From the NCBI RefSeq assembly GCF_008085905.1, contig NZ_VSFF01000003.1, positions 62,001 through 126,000 on the forward strand: a DNA stretch of 64,000 nt, written 5' to 3'. This DNA is from Actinomadura syzygii (GTDB lineage Bacteria; Actinomycetota; Actinomycetes; Streptosporangiales; Streptosporangiaceae). Shown piece after piece: positions 7,669 to 15,516 of the stretch (positions are counted from its first letter, which is position 1; the number at the start of each line of letters is the position of its first letter). Under the pieces are notes generated by a model. That model ran no database searches. It was given only the letters and a program-made list of their open reading frames with translations, and was not told where the DNA came from. Both the position numbers and the translations under genes were made by a program.

Positions 7669-8265
7669 TCACGGGGGGTCGGCGTCGCTCGCGGCGGCCG
7701 CGGCGGCCCGGACCGTCCGGTCGGCGGCGGTCCTCGGCTCGTGCCGCACGTCGGACGGCGAGTCCAGCTCGCGCGTCCAGGCGGCGAACTCGACCAGGAC
7801 GCCGTCCGGGTCCTTGAAGTAGATCGAGCGGACGAACACGCCGTCGTGGTTCTCGGGGGCGACGCCGAACTCGCTGTCGTCGTGGTTGAGGATCACGCCG
7901 ACGTCCACGCCCTTGGCGACGAGCCGGTCGCGGTACTCCTCGATCCGCTCCGGCGGGACGTCGAAGGCGACGTGGTTCATCGACCCGACGGCCGACAGCA
8001 GCTCGCCCCGGTCCGGCAGGTCCTTCGGGGCGGACACGCCGGGGACGCCCTCGGGCGCGTCCGGGAACCAGAAGAACGCGAGCGCGTCGCCGCCGCCGCA
8101 GTCGAAGAAGAAGTGCTGCCCCCAGCCCATCGGCAGCTCGATGGTCTTGATCAGCGGCATGCCGAGCACGCCCCGGTAGAAGTCGACCGTCCGCTGCATG
8201 TCGGCGCACACGAGCGCGAGGTGGTTGACTCCGCGCAGCTCGAACTCGGTGTTCTTCCTGGTCAC
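7669..8265 (-). CDS. VOC family (glyoxalase/dioxygenase-like) protein
   Basis: The 198-residue protein has the vicinal-oxygen-chelate layout: VNHLALVCADMQRTVDFYRGVLGMPLI, then GSMNHVAFDVPPERIEEYRDRL, and SIYFKDPDGVLVEFAAW. The expected metal ligands are His in NHLAL, His in NHVAF and Glu in VEFA. The substrate is not evident. GTG 8265 follows AGGGAGAG at 8274-8281 and gives a tight start; a longer reading up to 8346 would run into the trp leader on the other strand. The last ~20 residues are Ala-rich and probably unstructured. It is divergent from the trp leader with only 60 bases between, so the two promoters overlap. Confidence 0.8.
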   Translation of the reverse strand: MTRKNTEFELRGVNHLALVCADMQRTVDFYRGVLGMPLIKTIELPMGWGQHFFFDCGGGDALAFFWFPDAPEGVPGVSAPKDLPDRGELLSAVGSMNHVAFDVPPERIEEYRDRLVAKGVDVGVILNHDDSEFGVAPENHDGVFVRSIYFKDPDGVLVEFAAWTRELDSPSDVRHEPRTAADRTVRAAAAAASDADPP

Positions 8266-8285
8266 GGAGCTGCTCTCCCTCTTGT

Positions 8286-8318
8286 AAGTGAATACTTGCG
8301 GCGCTGCCATGGTAGCCT
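8286..8318 (+). promoter_or_regulatory. Divergent promoter region of trpL and the VOC gene
   Basis: TAGCCT at 8313-8318 is a good -10 box for the trp transcript, which would then start at about 8325, next to the leader ATG at 8326. A clear -35 is not visible. AAGT-GAAT-ACTT at 8286-8297 is a small inverted repeat in an AT-rich patch and could bind a regulator serving both directions. Confidence 0.4.
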
Positions 8319-8325
8319 TCGGCGC

Positions 8326-8364
8326 ATGAGAACCCCAGCCTCCCAACGGTGGTGGCGCCGCTAG
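8326..8364 (+). CDS. trpL: trp leader peptide
   Basis: ATG 8326 to TAG 8362-8364 encodes MRTPASQRWWRR, twelve residues with two adjacent tryptophan codons at 8350-8355. A short ORF with tandem Trp codons directly in front of an anthranilate synthase gene is the signature of ribosome-mediated attenuation. There is no Shine-Dalgarno, and the likely -10 box ends 8 bases upstream, so it is probably a leaderless message. The stop codon forms the loop of a hairpin, so a ribosome stalled at the Trp codons would disturb that structure. Confidence 0.85.
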   Translation: MRTPASQRWWRR

Positions 8365-8415
8365 GCGGCGCCGGTTCTCACGCGATCATCAGGCGACCGC
8401 CCTCACCGGCGGTCG
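8327..8415 (+). promoter_or_regulatory. Tryptophan attenuator (alternative RNA structures)
   Basis: Three pairings are visible. TGAGAACC (8327-8334) pairs with GGTTCTCA (8373-8380), and GGCGCCGC (8354-8361) pairs with GCGGCGCC (8365-8372) around the leader TAG; together they form the 1:2 structure. CGACCGCC (8394-8401) pairs with GGCGGTCG (8408-8415) as the 3:4 terminator. GGCGG at 8364-8368 can instead pair with CCGCC at 8397-8401, a short antiterminator. Stalling at the tandem Trp codons would free the second arm and allow read-through into trpEG. Confidence 0.75.
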
Positions 8416-8422
8416 TCTTCCT
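8394..8422 (+). terminator. Attenuator terminator of trpEG
   Basis: A perfect 8-bp stem (8394-8401 with 8408-8415) and 6-base loop is followed by the T/C-rich tract TCTTCCT at 8416-8422. It lies between the trp leader peptide and the trpEG ribosome-binding site. Confidence 0.75.
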
Positions 8423-8464
8423 ATGTTCCCGCCTGGTGGGGGCCCGACACGAGGGGCCACCGCG

Positions 8465-10630
8465 GTGGAGACCGTCTCACAGCAGCCGCAGACCAGGCAG
8501 TTCGCCACGGCCGGGGGCGTACGGGTGACCCGTACCGCAACGCCGGTCGACTCCGAGCGAAAGTCGGACGTCCTCAACGCGCTCGTCGCCGCCGTGGCGG
8601 AGCGGCGCGGCGGGGTGCTCAGCTCGGGCATGGAGTACCCGGGCCGCTACAGCCGCTGGCACATGGCCTACGTCGACCCGTGCCTGGAGTTCGTCGCGCG
8701 GGACCGGGCCGTCGCCGTGCGCGCGCTCAACGAGCGGGGGCGGATCGTCCTGCCCGCGGTCGCCGGGGTGCTGCGCGGGGTCGGCGCCGTCCGCGCGGAC
8801 GAGGCCGACCTGTTCGAGGTGTTCGTCCCGCCGGGGGAGGGCCTCTTCACCGAGGAGGAGCGCAGCCGCCAGCCGACCGTCTTCACCGCGCTGCGCGCCG
8901 TGGTCGGCCTGTTCGCCTGCGACGACCCGCACCTCGGGCTGTACGGGGCGTTCGGGTACGACCTGTCGCTCCAGTTCGAGCCGCTGCGGACGCGCCTGGA
9001 GCGCCCCGCCGACCAGCGCGACCTCGTCCTGCACCTGGCGGACGAGATGGTCGTCGTCGACCGCAAGCGCGAGACGTCGCACCGCATCTCCTACGACTTC
9101 ACGGTCGGCGGGGAGAGCACGGCGGGGCTGTCGCGCCGCACCGAGCCGACGCCCGTCGCCGAGACGGCGGAGCTCCCGGCGCAGCCCGTCCCCGGCGTGT
9201 ACGCGCAGATGGTGCGGGACGCCAAGGAGAAGTTCATCAGGGGCGACCTGTTCGAGGTGACGCCCGGGCACGCCATGTACGGGCGGTGCGACTCGCCCGC
9301 CGCGTTCTTCGAGCGGCTGCGCGAGACGAACCCCGCCCCGTACGAGTTCATGTTCAACCTGGGCGACGGCGAGTACCTGGTCGGGGCGTCGCCGGAGATG
9401 TTCGTCCGGGTCACCGGGGACCGGATCGAGACGTGCCCCATCGCCGGGACGATCAAGCGCGGCGAGGACGCGCTGGAGGACGCCGAGCAGATCCGCGCGA
9501 TCCTGTCGTCCGCCAAGGACGAGTCCGAGCTGACGATGTGCACCGACGTCGACCGCAACGACAAGTCGCGGATCTGCGTGCCGGGCAGCGTCCGCGTCCT
9601 CGGACGGCGGCAGATCGAGATCTACTCCCGGCTGATCCACACCGTCGACCACATCGAGGGGCGGCTGCGTCCCGGGTTCGACGCGCTGGACGCGTTCCTC
9701 ACGCACATGTGGGCCGTGACCGTCACCGGCGCGCCGAAGGCGTGGGCGATGCAGTTCATCGAGGACCACGAGGAGTCGCCCCGCCGCTGGTACGGCGGCG
9801 CGGTCGGGTTCGTCGGCTTCGACGGGTCGATGAACACCGGGCTGACGCTGCGGACCGCGCAGATCCGCGACGGGGTCGCGACCGTCCGGGCCGGGGCGAC
9901 GCTGCTCTACGACTCCGACCCCGACGAGGAGGAGCGCGAGACGCACCTCAAGGCCAGCGCGCTGCTCGGCGCGCTCGCCGAGTCGCAGCACGCGGACGGC
10001 GGCGCCGCCGCGGACGCCGCCGGGACGCGCGAGGGACAGCGTGCCGGAGACGGCATGAAGGTGCTGCTGGTCGACCACGAGGACTCGTTCGTCAACACCC
10101 TCGCCGACTACTTCCGCCAGCAGGGCGCCGACGTGGTCACCCTCCGGCACGGGTTCCCGCCGGAGGTGCTGGACGAGCACGCGCCCGACCTGGTCGTGCT
10201 CTCGCCGGGTCCGGGACGTCCCGTCGACTTCGGCACCCGCGCGCTGCTGGACGCGCTGGACGCCCGTCCCGCCGCCGTGTTCGGCGTCTGCCTCGGCCTC
10301 CAGGCGATGGTCGAGCACGCGGGCGGCGAGCTGGCGCTGCTGCCCGAGCCGTCGCACGGCAAGCCGGGCCGGGTGAAGGTGAACGGCGGGGCGCTGTTCG
10401 AGGGCCTGCCGGACGAGTTCACCGCCGCCCGCTACCACTCCCTGCACGCCACCCCGGACCGGGTCGCCGGGTACCAGGTGACGGCCCTGACCGGCGACGT
10501 CGTGATGGCGATCGAGGACCCGGAGCGGCGGCGCTGGGCGGTGCAGTTCCATCCGGAGTCGATCCTCACCGCGGCGGGCGGGGCGGGGCACCGGATCGTG
10601 GCCAACGTCCTCAGGTTGAGTCGGTCCTAG
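8465..10630 (+). CDS. trpEG: Fused anthranilate synthase, components I and II
   Basis: The 721-residue protein makes anthranilate from chorismate and glutamine, the first step of tryptophan synthesis. Residues ~1-510 are the chorismate-binding TrpE part, with EVTPGHAMYG, CPIAGTIKRGED, DVDRNDKSRIC and VTGAPKAWAMQFIEDHE. After a short Ala/Gly linker, from about residue 532 (MKVLLVDHEDSF), comes the TrpG glutamine amidotransferase with FGVCLGLQAM (nucleophile Cys) and VQFHPES (His-Glu of the triad). Fused forms are known from Streptomyces and relatives, in both primary and secondary metabolism. GTG 8465 is preceded by GAGGGG at 8451-8456. Expression is controlled by the attenuator just upstream. 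No other trp genes lie nearby. Confidence 0.95.
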   Translation: METVSQQPQTRQFATAGGVRVTRTATPVDSERKSDVLNALVAAVAERRGGVLSSGMEYPGRYSRWHMAYVDPCLEFVARDRAVAVRALNERGRIVLPAVAGVLRGVGAVRADEADLFEVFVPPGEGLFTEEERSRQPTVFTALRAVVGLFACDDPHLGLYGAFGYDLSLQFEPLRTRLERPADQRDLVLHLADEMVVVDRKRETSHRISYDFTVGGESTAGLSRRTEPTPVAETAELPAQPVPGVYAQMVRDAKEKFIRGDLFEVTPGHAMYGRCDSPAAFFERLRETNPAPYEFMFNLGDGEYLVGASPEMFVRVTGDRIETCPIAGTIKRGEDALEDAEQIRAILSSAKDESELTMCTDVDRNDKSRICVPGSVRVLGRRQIEIYSRLIHTVDHIEGRLRPGFDALDAFLTHMWAVTVTGAPKAWAMQFIEDHEESPRRWYGGAVGFVGFDGSMNTGLTLRTAQIRDGVATVRAGATLLYDSDPDEEERETHLKASALLGALAESQHADGGAAADAAGTREGQRAGDGMKVLLVDHEDSFVNTLADYFRQQGADVVTLRHGFPPEVLDEHAPDLVVLSPGPGRPVDFGTRALLDALDARPAAVFGVCLGLQAMVEHAGGELALLPEPSHGKPGRVKVNGGALFEGLPDEFTAARYHSLHATPDRVAGYQVTALTGDVVMAIEDPERRRWAVQFHPESILTAAGGAGHRIVANVLRLSRS

Positions 10631-10745
10631 TCCCCGAGCATGAGGTCGGGGCGGCCGAAATGGTCCTATGGGTCCTTTCGTGACCCACCCCTGGAAGAAA
10701 GACTGTGAGCGGCCACCACGTCGCCCGTCCGCGACGTCGGTGATC

Positions 10746-10801
10746 GCCGTTATCCCGGCGGAGAGGGGAGTCCCTCCCCTCTCCGCACATAACGGCTATT
10801 T
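10746..10801 (+). terminator. Long two-part hairpin downstream of trpEG
   Basis: GCCGTTAT (10746-10753) pairs with ATAACGGC (10789-10796). Inside it, GGAGAGGGGAG (10760-10770) pairs perfectly with CTCCCCTCTCC (10774-10784) around three bases. The structure is followed by TATTT, so it reads best as a terminator for trpEG, 116 bases after its stop. The rest of 10631-10860 holds a weaker hairpin (10632-10637 with 10646-10651) and no gene. Confidence 0.55.
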
Positions 10802-10860
10802 CGGTCATCCGAAACACGGGATCAGTTTTCGGGACGAGCCCCTCGGGGATCCCGCACGCC

Positions 10861-11007
10861 ATGATGACAATCCTCTGGCTCATCGCAGTGATCATGGTGA
10901 TCGCCGGTATCTATGTGATCCTGGCCCGCCGGGAGCTGATCTTCGGCATCATCCTCATCGTCGTCGGGCTGCTCGTCGGCCCGGGCGGAGTGAGCATCTT
11001 CACCTGA
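10861..11007 (+). CDS. Small GPGG-motif membrane protein
   Basis: A 48-residue ORF starts at ATG 10861 (or ATG 10864) and ends at TGA 11005-11007. It has two hydrophobic segments, MTILWLIAVIMVIAGIYVIL and LIFGIIILIVVGLLVG-like, separated by ARRE, which predicts a two-pass membrane hairpin with a cytoplasmic basic turn. It ends GPGGVSIF, a C-terminal motif I recognise from small conserved actinobacterial membrane proteins of unknown role. The ribosome-binding site is weak (GGGGA about 11 bases away). It lies alone between trpEG and an SDR gene. Confidence 0.65.
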   Translation: MMTILWLIAVIMVIAGIYVILARRELIFGIILIVVGLLVGPGGVSIFT

Positions 11008-11071
11008 CCCGGCCCTTCCGGGGACGGAACGCTGACGCGGGCTGTCAGGTTTCGCTGCCAGCATCGTCCCC

Positions 11072-12019
11072 ATGAGCAGTGCCGACACAGCTGACAACGA
11101 CAACGAGAACACGCTGACGGGGAAGATCGCGCTGGTCGCGGGCGGGACGCGCGGCGCGGGCCGCGGCATCGCCGTGGAGCTCGGCGCCGCGGGCGCGACC
11201 GTGTACGTGACCGGGCGGTCCACCCGTGCGGGCCGGTCCGAGATGGGCCGGCCCGAGACCATCGAGGAGACCGCCGAGCTGGTGACGGCGGCGGGCGGCG
11301 AGGGCATCGCCGTCCAGGTCGACCACCTCGACCCGGCGCAGGTCTCCGCCCTCGTCGCCCGTATCGACGACGAGCGCGGACGCCTGGACATCCTGGTCAA
11401 CGACGTGTGGGGCTCCGACCGCTACTTCGAGTTCGGCAAGCGGCTGTGGGAGCAGTCGCTCGACGACGGGCTGCGGATGCTGCGGCTCGGCATCGAGACC
11501 CACGCCATCACGAGCCACCGCGCGCTGCCGCTGCTGATCCGAGAGCCCGGCGGGCTCGTCGTCGAGATGACCGACGGGACCGCCGAGTACAACGCGGCCT
11601 ACCGCAAGGACGTCGGGTACTTCTACGACCTCGTCAAGAGCGCCGTGATCCGGATGGCGCTCGCCCAGTCCGAGGAGATCGGGCCGCTCGGCGCGACGGC
11701 CGTCGCGCTCACGCCCGGCTGGCTGCGCTCGGAGGCGATGCTCGACAACTTCGGCGTCACGGAGGAGAACTGGCGGGACGCGACGAAGACCGTCCCGCAC
11801 TTCGCGATCTCCGAGTCGCCCGCGTTCGTCGGGCGCGCCGTCGCCGCCCTCGCCGCCGACCCGGACCGGGCCCGCTGGAACGGGGCGTCCCTGTCCAGCG
11901 GCGGGCTTGCCAAGGAGTACGGGTTCACCGACGCCGATGGCAGCCGTCCGGACGCCTGGCGCTACATCGTGGAGGTCGAGGCGGCGGGACGTCCCGCCGA
12001 CACCACCGGCTACCGATGA
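11072..12019 (+). CDS. SDR family oxidoreductase
   Basis: This 315-residue protein is a Rossmann-fold NAD(P)-dependent dehydrogenase or reductase. The cofactor motif is AGGTRGAGRG near residue 24, with TGRST suggesting NADP preference, and YFYDLVKSA supplies the Tyr-x3-Lys catalytic pair. The usual NNAG is replaced by VNDVWG, as in a subgroup of actinobacterial SDRs. At 315 residues it is longer than classical SDRs owing to a C-terminal tail of about 50 residues. No Shine-Dalgarno precedes ATG 11072. The substrate is unknown. It is convergent with the WYL regulator gene. Confidence 0.85.
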   Translation: MSSADTADNDNENTLTGKIALVAGGTRGAGRGIAVELGAAGATVYVTGRSTRAGRSEMGRPETIEETAELVTAAGGEGIAVQVDHLDPAQVSALVARIDDERGRLDILVNDVWGSDRYFEFGKRLWEQSLDDGLRMLRLGIETHAITSHRALPLLIREPGGLVVEMTDGTAEYNAAYRKDVGYFYDLVKSAVIRMALAQSEEIGPLGATAVALTPGWLRSEAMLDNFGVTEENWRDATKTVPHFAISESPAFVGRAVAALAADPDRARWNGASLSSGGLAKEYGFTDADGSRPDAWRYIVEVEAAGRPADTTGYR

Positions 12020-12044
12020 CGCCCGCCCGCCACTGACGCCCGAC

Positions 12045-12093
12045 GAGGAGGCGAACGGTCATGCCCGTGGCCGAGCGCACCAAGGCCGCCGGT
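12045..12093 (+). other. Ribosome-binding site plus truncated gene start
   Basis: GAGGAGG at 12045-12051 is followed 9 bases later by ATG 12061 and a protein-like beginning, MPVAERTKAAG. From about 12094 the frame runs antisense through the WYL regulator gene and loses protein character. This looks like the 5' end of a lost gene left between the SDR and WYL genes. It may equally be chance. Confidence 0.3.
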
Positions 12094-13077
12094 TCAACTC
12101 GGCGCGTAGAGCTTCGCGAGGCGGGCGGCGCGGTCGGCCATCGCCGTCCGCAGCTCCGGCGGCGCGAGCACCTCGGCCTCGGCGCCGAGCCGCATCAGCT
12201 CGGACGCGGCGACCACCGCCGACTCGACGGGCAGCGTGGTCACCACCCAGCCGTCCGCGTCGGGGTCGCCCGCGTCCGCCGCCGCCCGCTCGGCCGCGTA
12301 CGGCTCGACCGCGTACCGCAGGAGCCGCATCCCGGCCGGTGACAGCCTGATCGTGATCTCCTCGCGGAGCATCGAGCGCAGGAACGCGTCCGCCCGCTCC
12401 CGCCAGTGCGCGGCGAGGTCGAAGCCGTCGTCCCGGTCGAAGCGCTCGCCGGACGGCAGGACGCCCGTCACCCGGTCGACCCGGTAGGTGCGGTGCGTGC
12501 CTCCGTCCGCGCCGCCAACCCGCGCGACGAGGTACCACGTCCCGTTCTTCAGGACGAGCCCGTACGGTTCGGCCGTCCGGGCGACCTCGCCGTCGCGGCG
12601 GCGGTAGCGCAGCTCGACGGTCTCGTCCGCCCAGACGGCGCGGGCGAGGTCGCGCAGCAGCGGCGGCGGGCCCGACTCGCCGAACCAGCCGGGCGCGTCC
12701 AGGTGGAACCGCTGCCCGGCCCGCGCGGGCGCGTCGCGGAGCGAGGCGGGCAGCGCCGCGAGGACCTTCAGCTCGGCGGCGGCCACGGCGTCGCCGCGGC
12801 CCATGTCGCCGGCCGGGCCCGGCAGCCCGGACAGGAACAGCGCCTCCGCCTCCTCGCGGGTGAGGCCGGTGAGCCGCGTCCGGTAGCCGCCGACCAGCCG
12901 GTACCCGCCGCGCCTGCCCTGCTCGGCGTAGACCGGGACGCCCGCCGCCGACAGCGCCTCCATGTCGCGGTAGACGGTGCGCTCGGACACCTCCAGCTCC
13001 CGCGCCAGCTCGGCCGCCGTCATCGCCTCCCGCGACTGCAGGAGCAACACCATCGAGATCAACCTGGCCGCCCGCAC
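12094..13077 (-). CDS. YafY-type regulator with HTH_11 and WYL domains
   Basis: The 327-residue protein begins with a DeoR-like HTH (RLISMVLLLQSREAMTAAELARELEVSERTVYRDMEALSAAG, residues ~4-50). A WYL domain follows, with TVELRYRRRDGEVARTAEPYGLVLKNGTWYLVAR near residues 150-195, and then a WCX-type C-terminal extension. WYL domains bind nucleic acids or small ligands and often control DNA-damage or defence genes; no target is evident here. GTG 13077 is fixed by an in-frame TAG just upstream. It is divergent from the adenosine deaminase family gene, 109 bases apart, and could control it. Confidence 0.9.
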   Translation of the reverse strand: MRAARLISMVLLLQSREAMTAAELARELEVSERTVYRDMEALSAAGVPVYAEQGRRGGYRLVGGYRTRLTGLTREEAEALFLSGLPGPAGDMGRGDAVAAAELKVLAALPASLRDAPARAGQRFHLDAPGWFGESGPPPLLRDLARAVWADETVELRYRRRDGEVARTAEPYGLVLKNGTWYLVARVGGADGGTHRTYRVDRVTGVLPSGERFDRDDGFDLAAHWRERADAFLRSMLREEITIRLSPAGMRLLRYAVEPYAAERAAADAGDPDADGWVVTTLPVESAVVAASELMRLGAEAEVLAPPELRTAMADRAARLAKLYAPS

Positions 13078-13186
13078 CGGCCCTGTCTACCAGCACCGGA
13101 GGACACCGGCGAGTTCCTGACAATTCTGTGGCAGGTTCGCCGTATTCGCCTGTCGCGCAGAGCGTTCCGGCTGTTAGCTTCGCGGC

Positions 13187-14212
13187 GTGCTGACCGAGAT
13201 CACGTCCATCGAGGCGTTCATCCAGGCCCTGCCGAAGGTCGAGCTCCACGTGCACCTGGTGGGCTCCGCGTCCGTGCCGACCGTGCTCGAACTCGCCCGC
13301 CGCCACCCGGACGGGCCCGTCCCCGTGAACGAGCGCGAGCTGCGCGCCTTCTACGAGTTCCGCGACTTCCCGCACTTCGCGGAGGTGTACGAGGCGGTGT
13401 CGAGCCTCGTCCGCACCCCGGAGGACGTCGCGACGCTCGTCACCGGCGTCGCCCGCGACCTCGCCGCGCAGAACGTCCCGTACTTCGAGCTGACCGTCAC
13501 CCCCTACACGCACCAGCGGGCCAGGATGCCGATGCCCGCGATCACCGAGGCGCTCGACCTCGCCGCCCGGGACGCCCGCGACCGGCTGGGCGTCCGCGTC
13601 GCCTACATCTTCGACATCCCCGGCGAGTTCGGCGCGGAGGGCGCCCGCGGCACCCTCGACCAGGCGCTGCGCCACCCGCCCGCGGCGCTCGTCGGGTTCG
13701 GGCTCGCCGGGATCGAGCAGTGCCGCCCGCCGCACCGGGACGCCTTCCGGGACGCGTTCGCCGCCGCCCGCGCCGCGGGCCTGCGCAGCCTCCCGCACGC
13801 GGGCGAGATGTCCGGCCCGGAGACGATCTGGGAGGTGATCGAGGGGCTGCACGCGGAGCGCGTCGGCCACGGCATCAGCTGCCTGGACGACCCCCGCCTC
13901 GTCGCGCACCTGCGGGAGACGCGGCTGCCCTTGGAGGTGTGCCCGACGTCCAACGTGTGCACCGGGCAGGTCGCGGAACTCGCCGTCCACCCGCTGCCCC
14001 GAATGCTGGACGAGGGCCTCTTCGTGACTCTGAACAGCGACGACCCGCCGATGTTCGACACGACCCTCAGCGGCGAGTACCTGGCCGCCGCCGAGGTCTT
14101 CGGCCTGGACCGCGCCGCTCTCGCCGCCCTTGCCCGCAACGCGGCCGTGGCCTCGTCCATGGACGAGGACGCACGGCGCGCCGTCATCGCCGACATCGAC
14201 GCGCTCATCTGA
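13187..14212 (+). CDS. Adenosine/aminodeoxyfutalosine deaminase family protein
   Basis: The 341-residue metal-dependent deaminase shows the family residues: zinc ligands HVHL near residue 21, PHAGE (His/Glu), GHGI, and NSDDPPMF with the catalytic Asp pair. The usual HxHLDG is HVHLVG here. The SDDPPMF form also occurs in actinobacterial aminodeoxyfutalosine deaminases of menaquinone synthesis, so the substrate could be adenosine or aminodeoxyfutalosine; no futalosine genes are in view. GTG 13187 follows a TAGCTT -10 box (13175-13180) by only 6 bases, suggesting a leaderless transcript. Confidence 0.85.
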   Translation: MLTEITSIEAFIQALPKVELHVHLVGSASVPTVLELARRHPDGPVPVNERELRAFYEFRDFPHFAEVYEAVSSLVRTPEDVATLVTGVARDLAAQNVPYFELTVTPYTHQRARMPMPAITEALDLAARDARDRLGVRVAYIFDIPGEFGAEGARGTLDQALRHPPAALVGFGLAGIEQCRPPHRDAFRDAFAAARAAGLRSLPHAGEMSGPETIWEVIEGLHAERVGHGISCLDDPRLVAHLRETRLPLEVCPTSNVCTGQVAELAVHPLPRMLDEGLFVTLNSDDPPMFDTTLSGEYLAAAEVFGLDRAALAALARNAAVASSMDEDARRAVIADIDALI

Positions 14213-14221
14213 ACCGGGAGG

Positions 14222-15463
14222 TCAGCCCCAGGCCATCCGGCGCCAGGGGCTCTCCGGATCTTCGGCGAGGACGCGGTGCCCCGCGAGCGACCGGTCGTAC
14301 CACTCGCCGAACGCGCCCTCGTCGAACCGGAGCATCCGGCCGAGGACGTACCCGGCGGAGAACGACCCCCACGACGTGTAGACCTGGTGGGCGCGCTGCC
14401 CGGCGGTGAGGACGCATTTCTCGGCCTCGTCCGCGTCGCAGTACCCGGCGTTCAGGCCCCAGCGGGCCATGTTCACGCCGCGTCCGAGATCGTAGCCGTA
14501 GACGCTCTCGACCCGGCCTTCCGGCGGGAGCAGGCCGTCCGCGCGGAACCGCGCCTCGTACCGCAGGACCAGCTCGGACAGGTCAACCACTTCGCGGACG
14601 GTCTTCTCCGAGATGTCGCGTTCCCCGCACCACTCGACGATCGCGGCATGCCACGCCCGCCGGTCGGTGCCACGCCCGCGTCGGTCGAGCACCATCTGGA
14701 TCGCGGGGTCGCTGTTGTTCGCGTCGAGCAGCGCGTCCATCTGCTCGCGCCAGCTCTGGTGGTCGGTGACTCCCCAGTCGCGCTCCAGCAGGACGCGGTC
14801 ATCGCCCGACGACTCGTCGTCCTTCAGCGTGTTCCAGGCGACGCCGTTGCCGACGGCGAGGTGCGCGCCGACGGCGAGGGCGGCGGCGAGCCGTCCCCAC
14901 GCCGCGCTGTCCGGATCGGTGACGAGGATGTCGTAGTCGCGGTCGGGACGGCGCTCGGCGTCGGCGAGCAGCTTCGCGACCTGGCGGCTCCCGTCCCCGC
15001 CGGGCGGCATCTGGGCGAGCAGCTCGCGCAGCGGCCGGAGCGCGGCGCGCGGCCCGGCGTCCTTGACGATGAGCCGCGCCGCGTGGACCCCGGCCGCGTC
15101 GGCGCGCTTCGCGTCGTGCAGCGACCAGAACCCGCTCATCGCCGCCCACGCGCGGCGCGCCGCCTCGCCGGTGCGACCGGCGGCGGCGAGGACGTGTGAG
15201 GCCTGCGCGTCCAGCCCGGCCCTGACCCCGGCCGGCATGGACGCGGCCGCCCGGTCCAGCGAGTCGAGCAGGCGGTGCGCCTCGCCCGTCCGCCCGGCGG
15301 CGGCGAGCGCGCGGGCGCACCGGGCCCGCGCCGCCACGGCCGACGTCCGGTCCCCGTGTGCCTCCATCGCCTCGGCCGCCTCGGCGAACGCGGCCGCCGC
15401 CTCGCCGGGGCGCCCCTGCCGCTCGAACTTCCTGGCCCGGTCGAGTATGGGCTGATACGTCAT
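14222..15463 (-). CDS. DUF1266 protein with TPR-like N-terminus
   Basis: The 413-residue protein has an Ala-rich helical-repeat N-terminal half (ARKFERQGRPGEAAAAFAEAAEAMEAHGDRT, AARARCARALAAAGRTGEAHRLL) resembling tetratricopeptide repeats. The C-terminal domain has the DUF1266 hallmarks WNTLKDDESS, REVVDLSELVLRYEARFRADGLL and DLGRGVNMARWGLNAGYCD, plus FSAGYVLGRMLRFDEGAFGEWYDRSL and DPESPWRRMAWG. The function of DUF1266 is unknown. ATG 15463 is preceded by GGAGG on its strand. It lies 53 bases downstream of the GAP-family gene on the same strand, so the two probably form an operon that originally followed the molybdopterin oxidoreductase gene. Confidence 0.8.
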   Translation of the reverse strand: MTYQPILDRARKFERQGRPGEAAAAFAEAAEAMEAHGDRTSAVAARARCARALAAAGRTGEAHRLLDSLDRAAASMPAGVRAGLDAQASHVLAAAGRTGEAARRAWAAMSGFWSLHDAKRADAAGVHAARLIVKDAGPRAALRPLRELLAQMPPGGDGSRQVAKLLADAERRPDRDYDILVTDPDSAAWGRLAAALAVGAHLAVGNGVAWNTLKDDESSGDDRVLLERDWGVTDHQSWREQMDALLDANNSDPAIQMVLDRRGRGTDRRAWHAAIVEWCGERDISEKTVREVVDLSELVLRYEARFRADGLLPPEGRVESVYGYDLGRGVNMARWGLNAGYCDADEAEKCVLTAGQRAHQVYTSWGSFSAGYVLGRMLRFDEGAFGEWYDRSLAGHRVLAEDPESPWRRMAWG

Positions 15464-15516
15464 GGTCCCCTCCGCGGGCACCACCGTATCGGCTCCCGCC
15501 CCCGCGACGATCTCCG

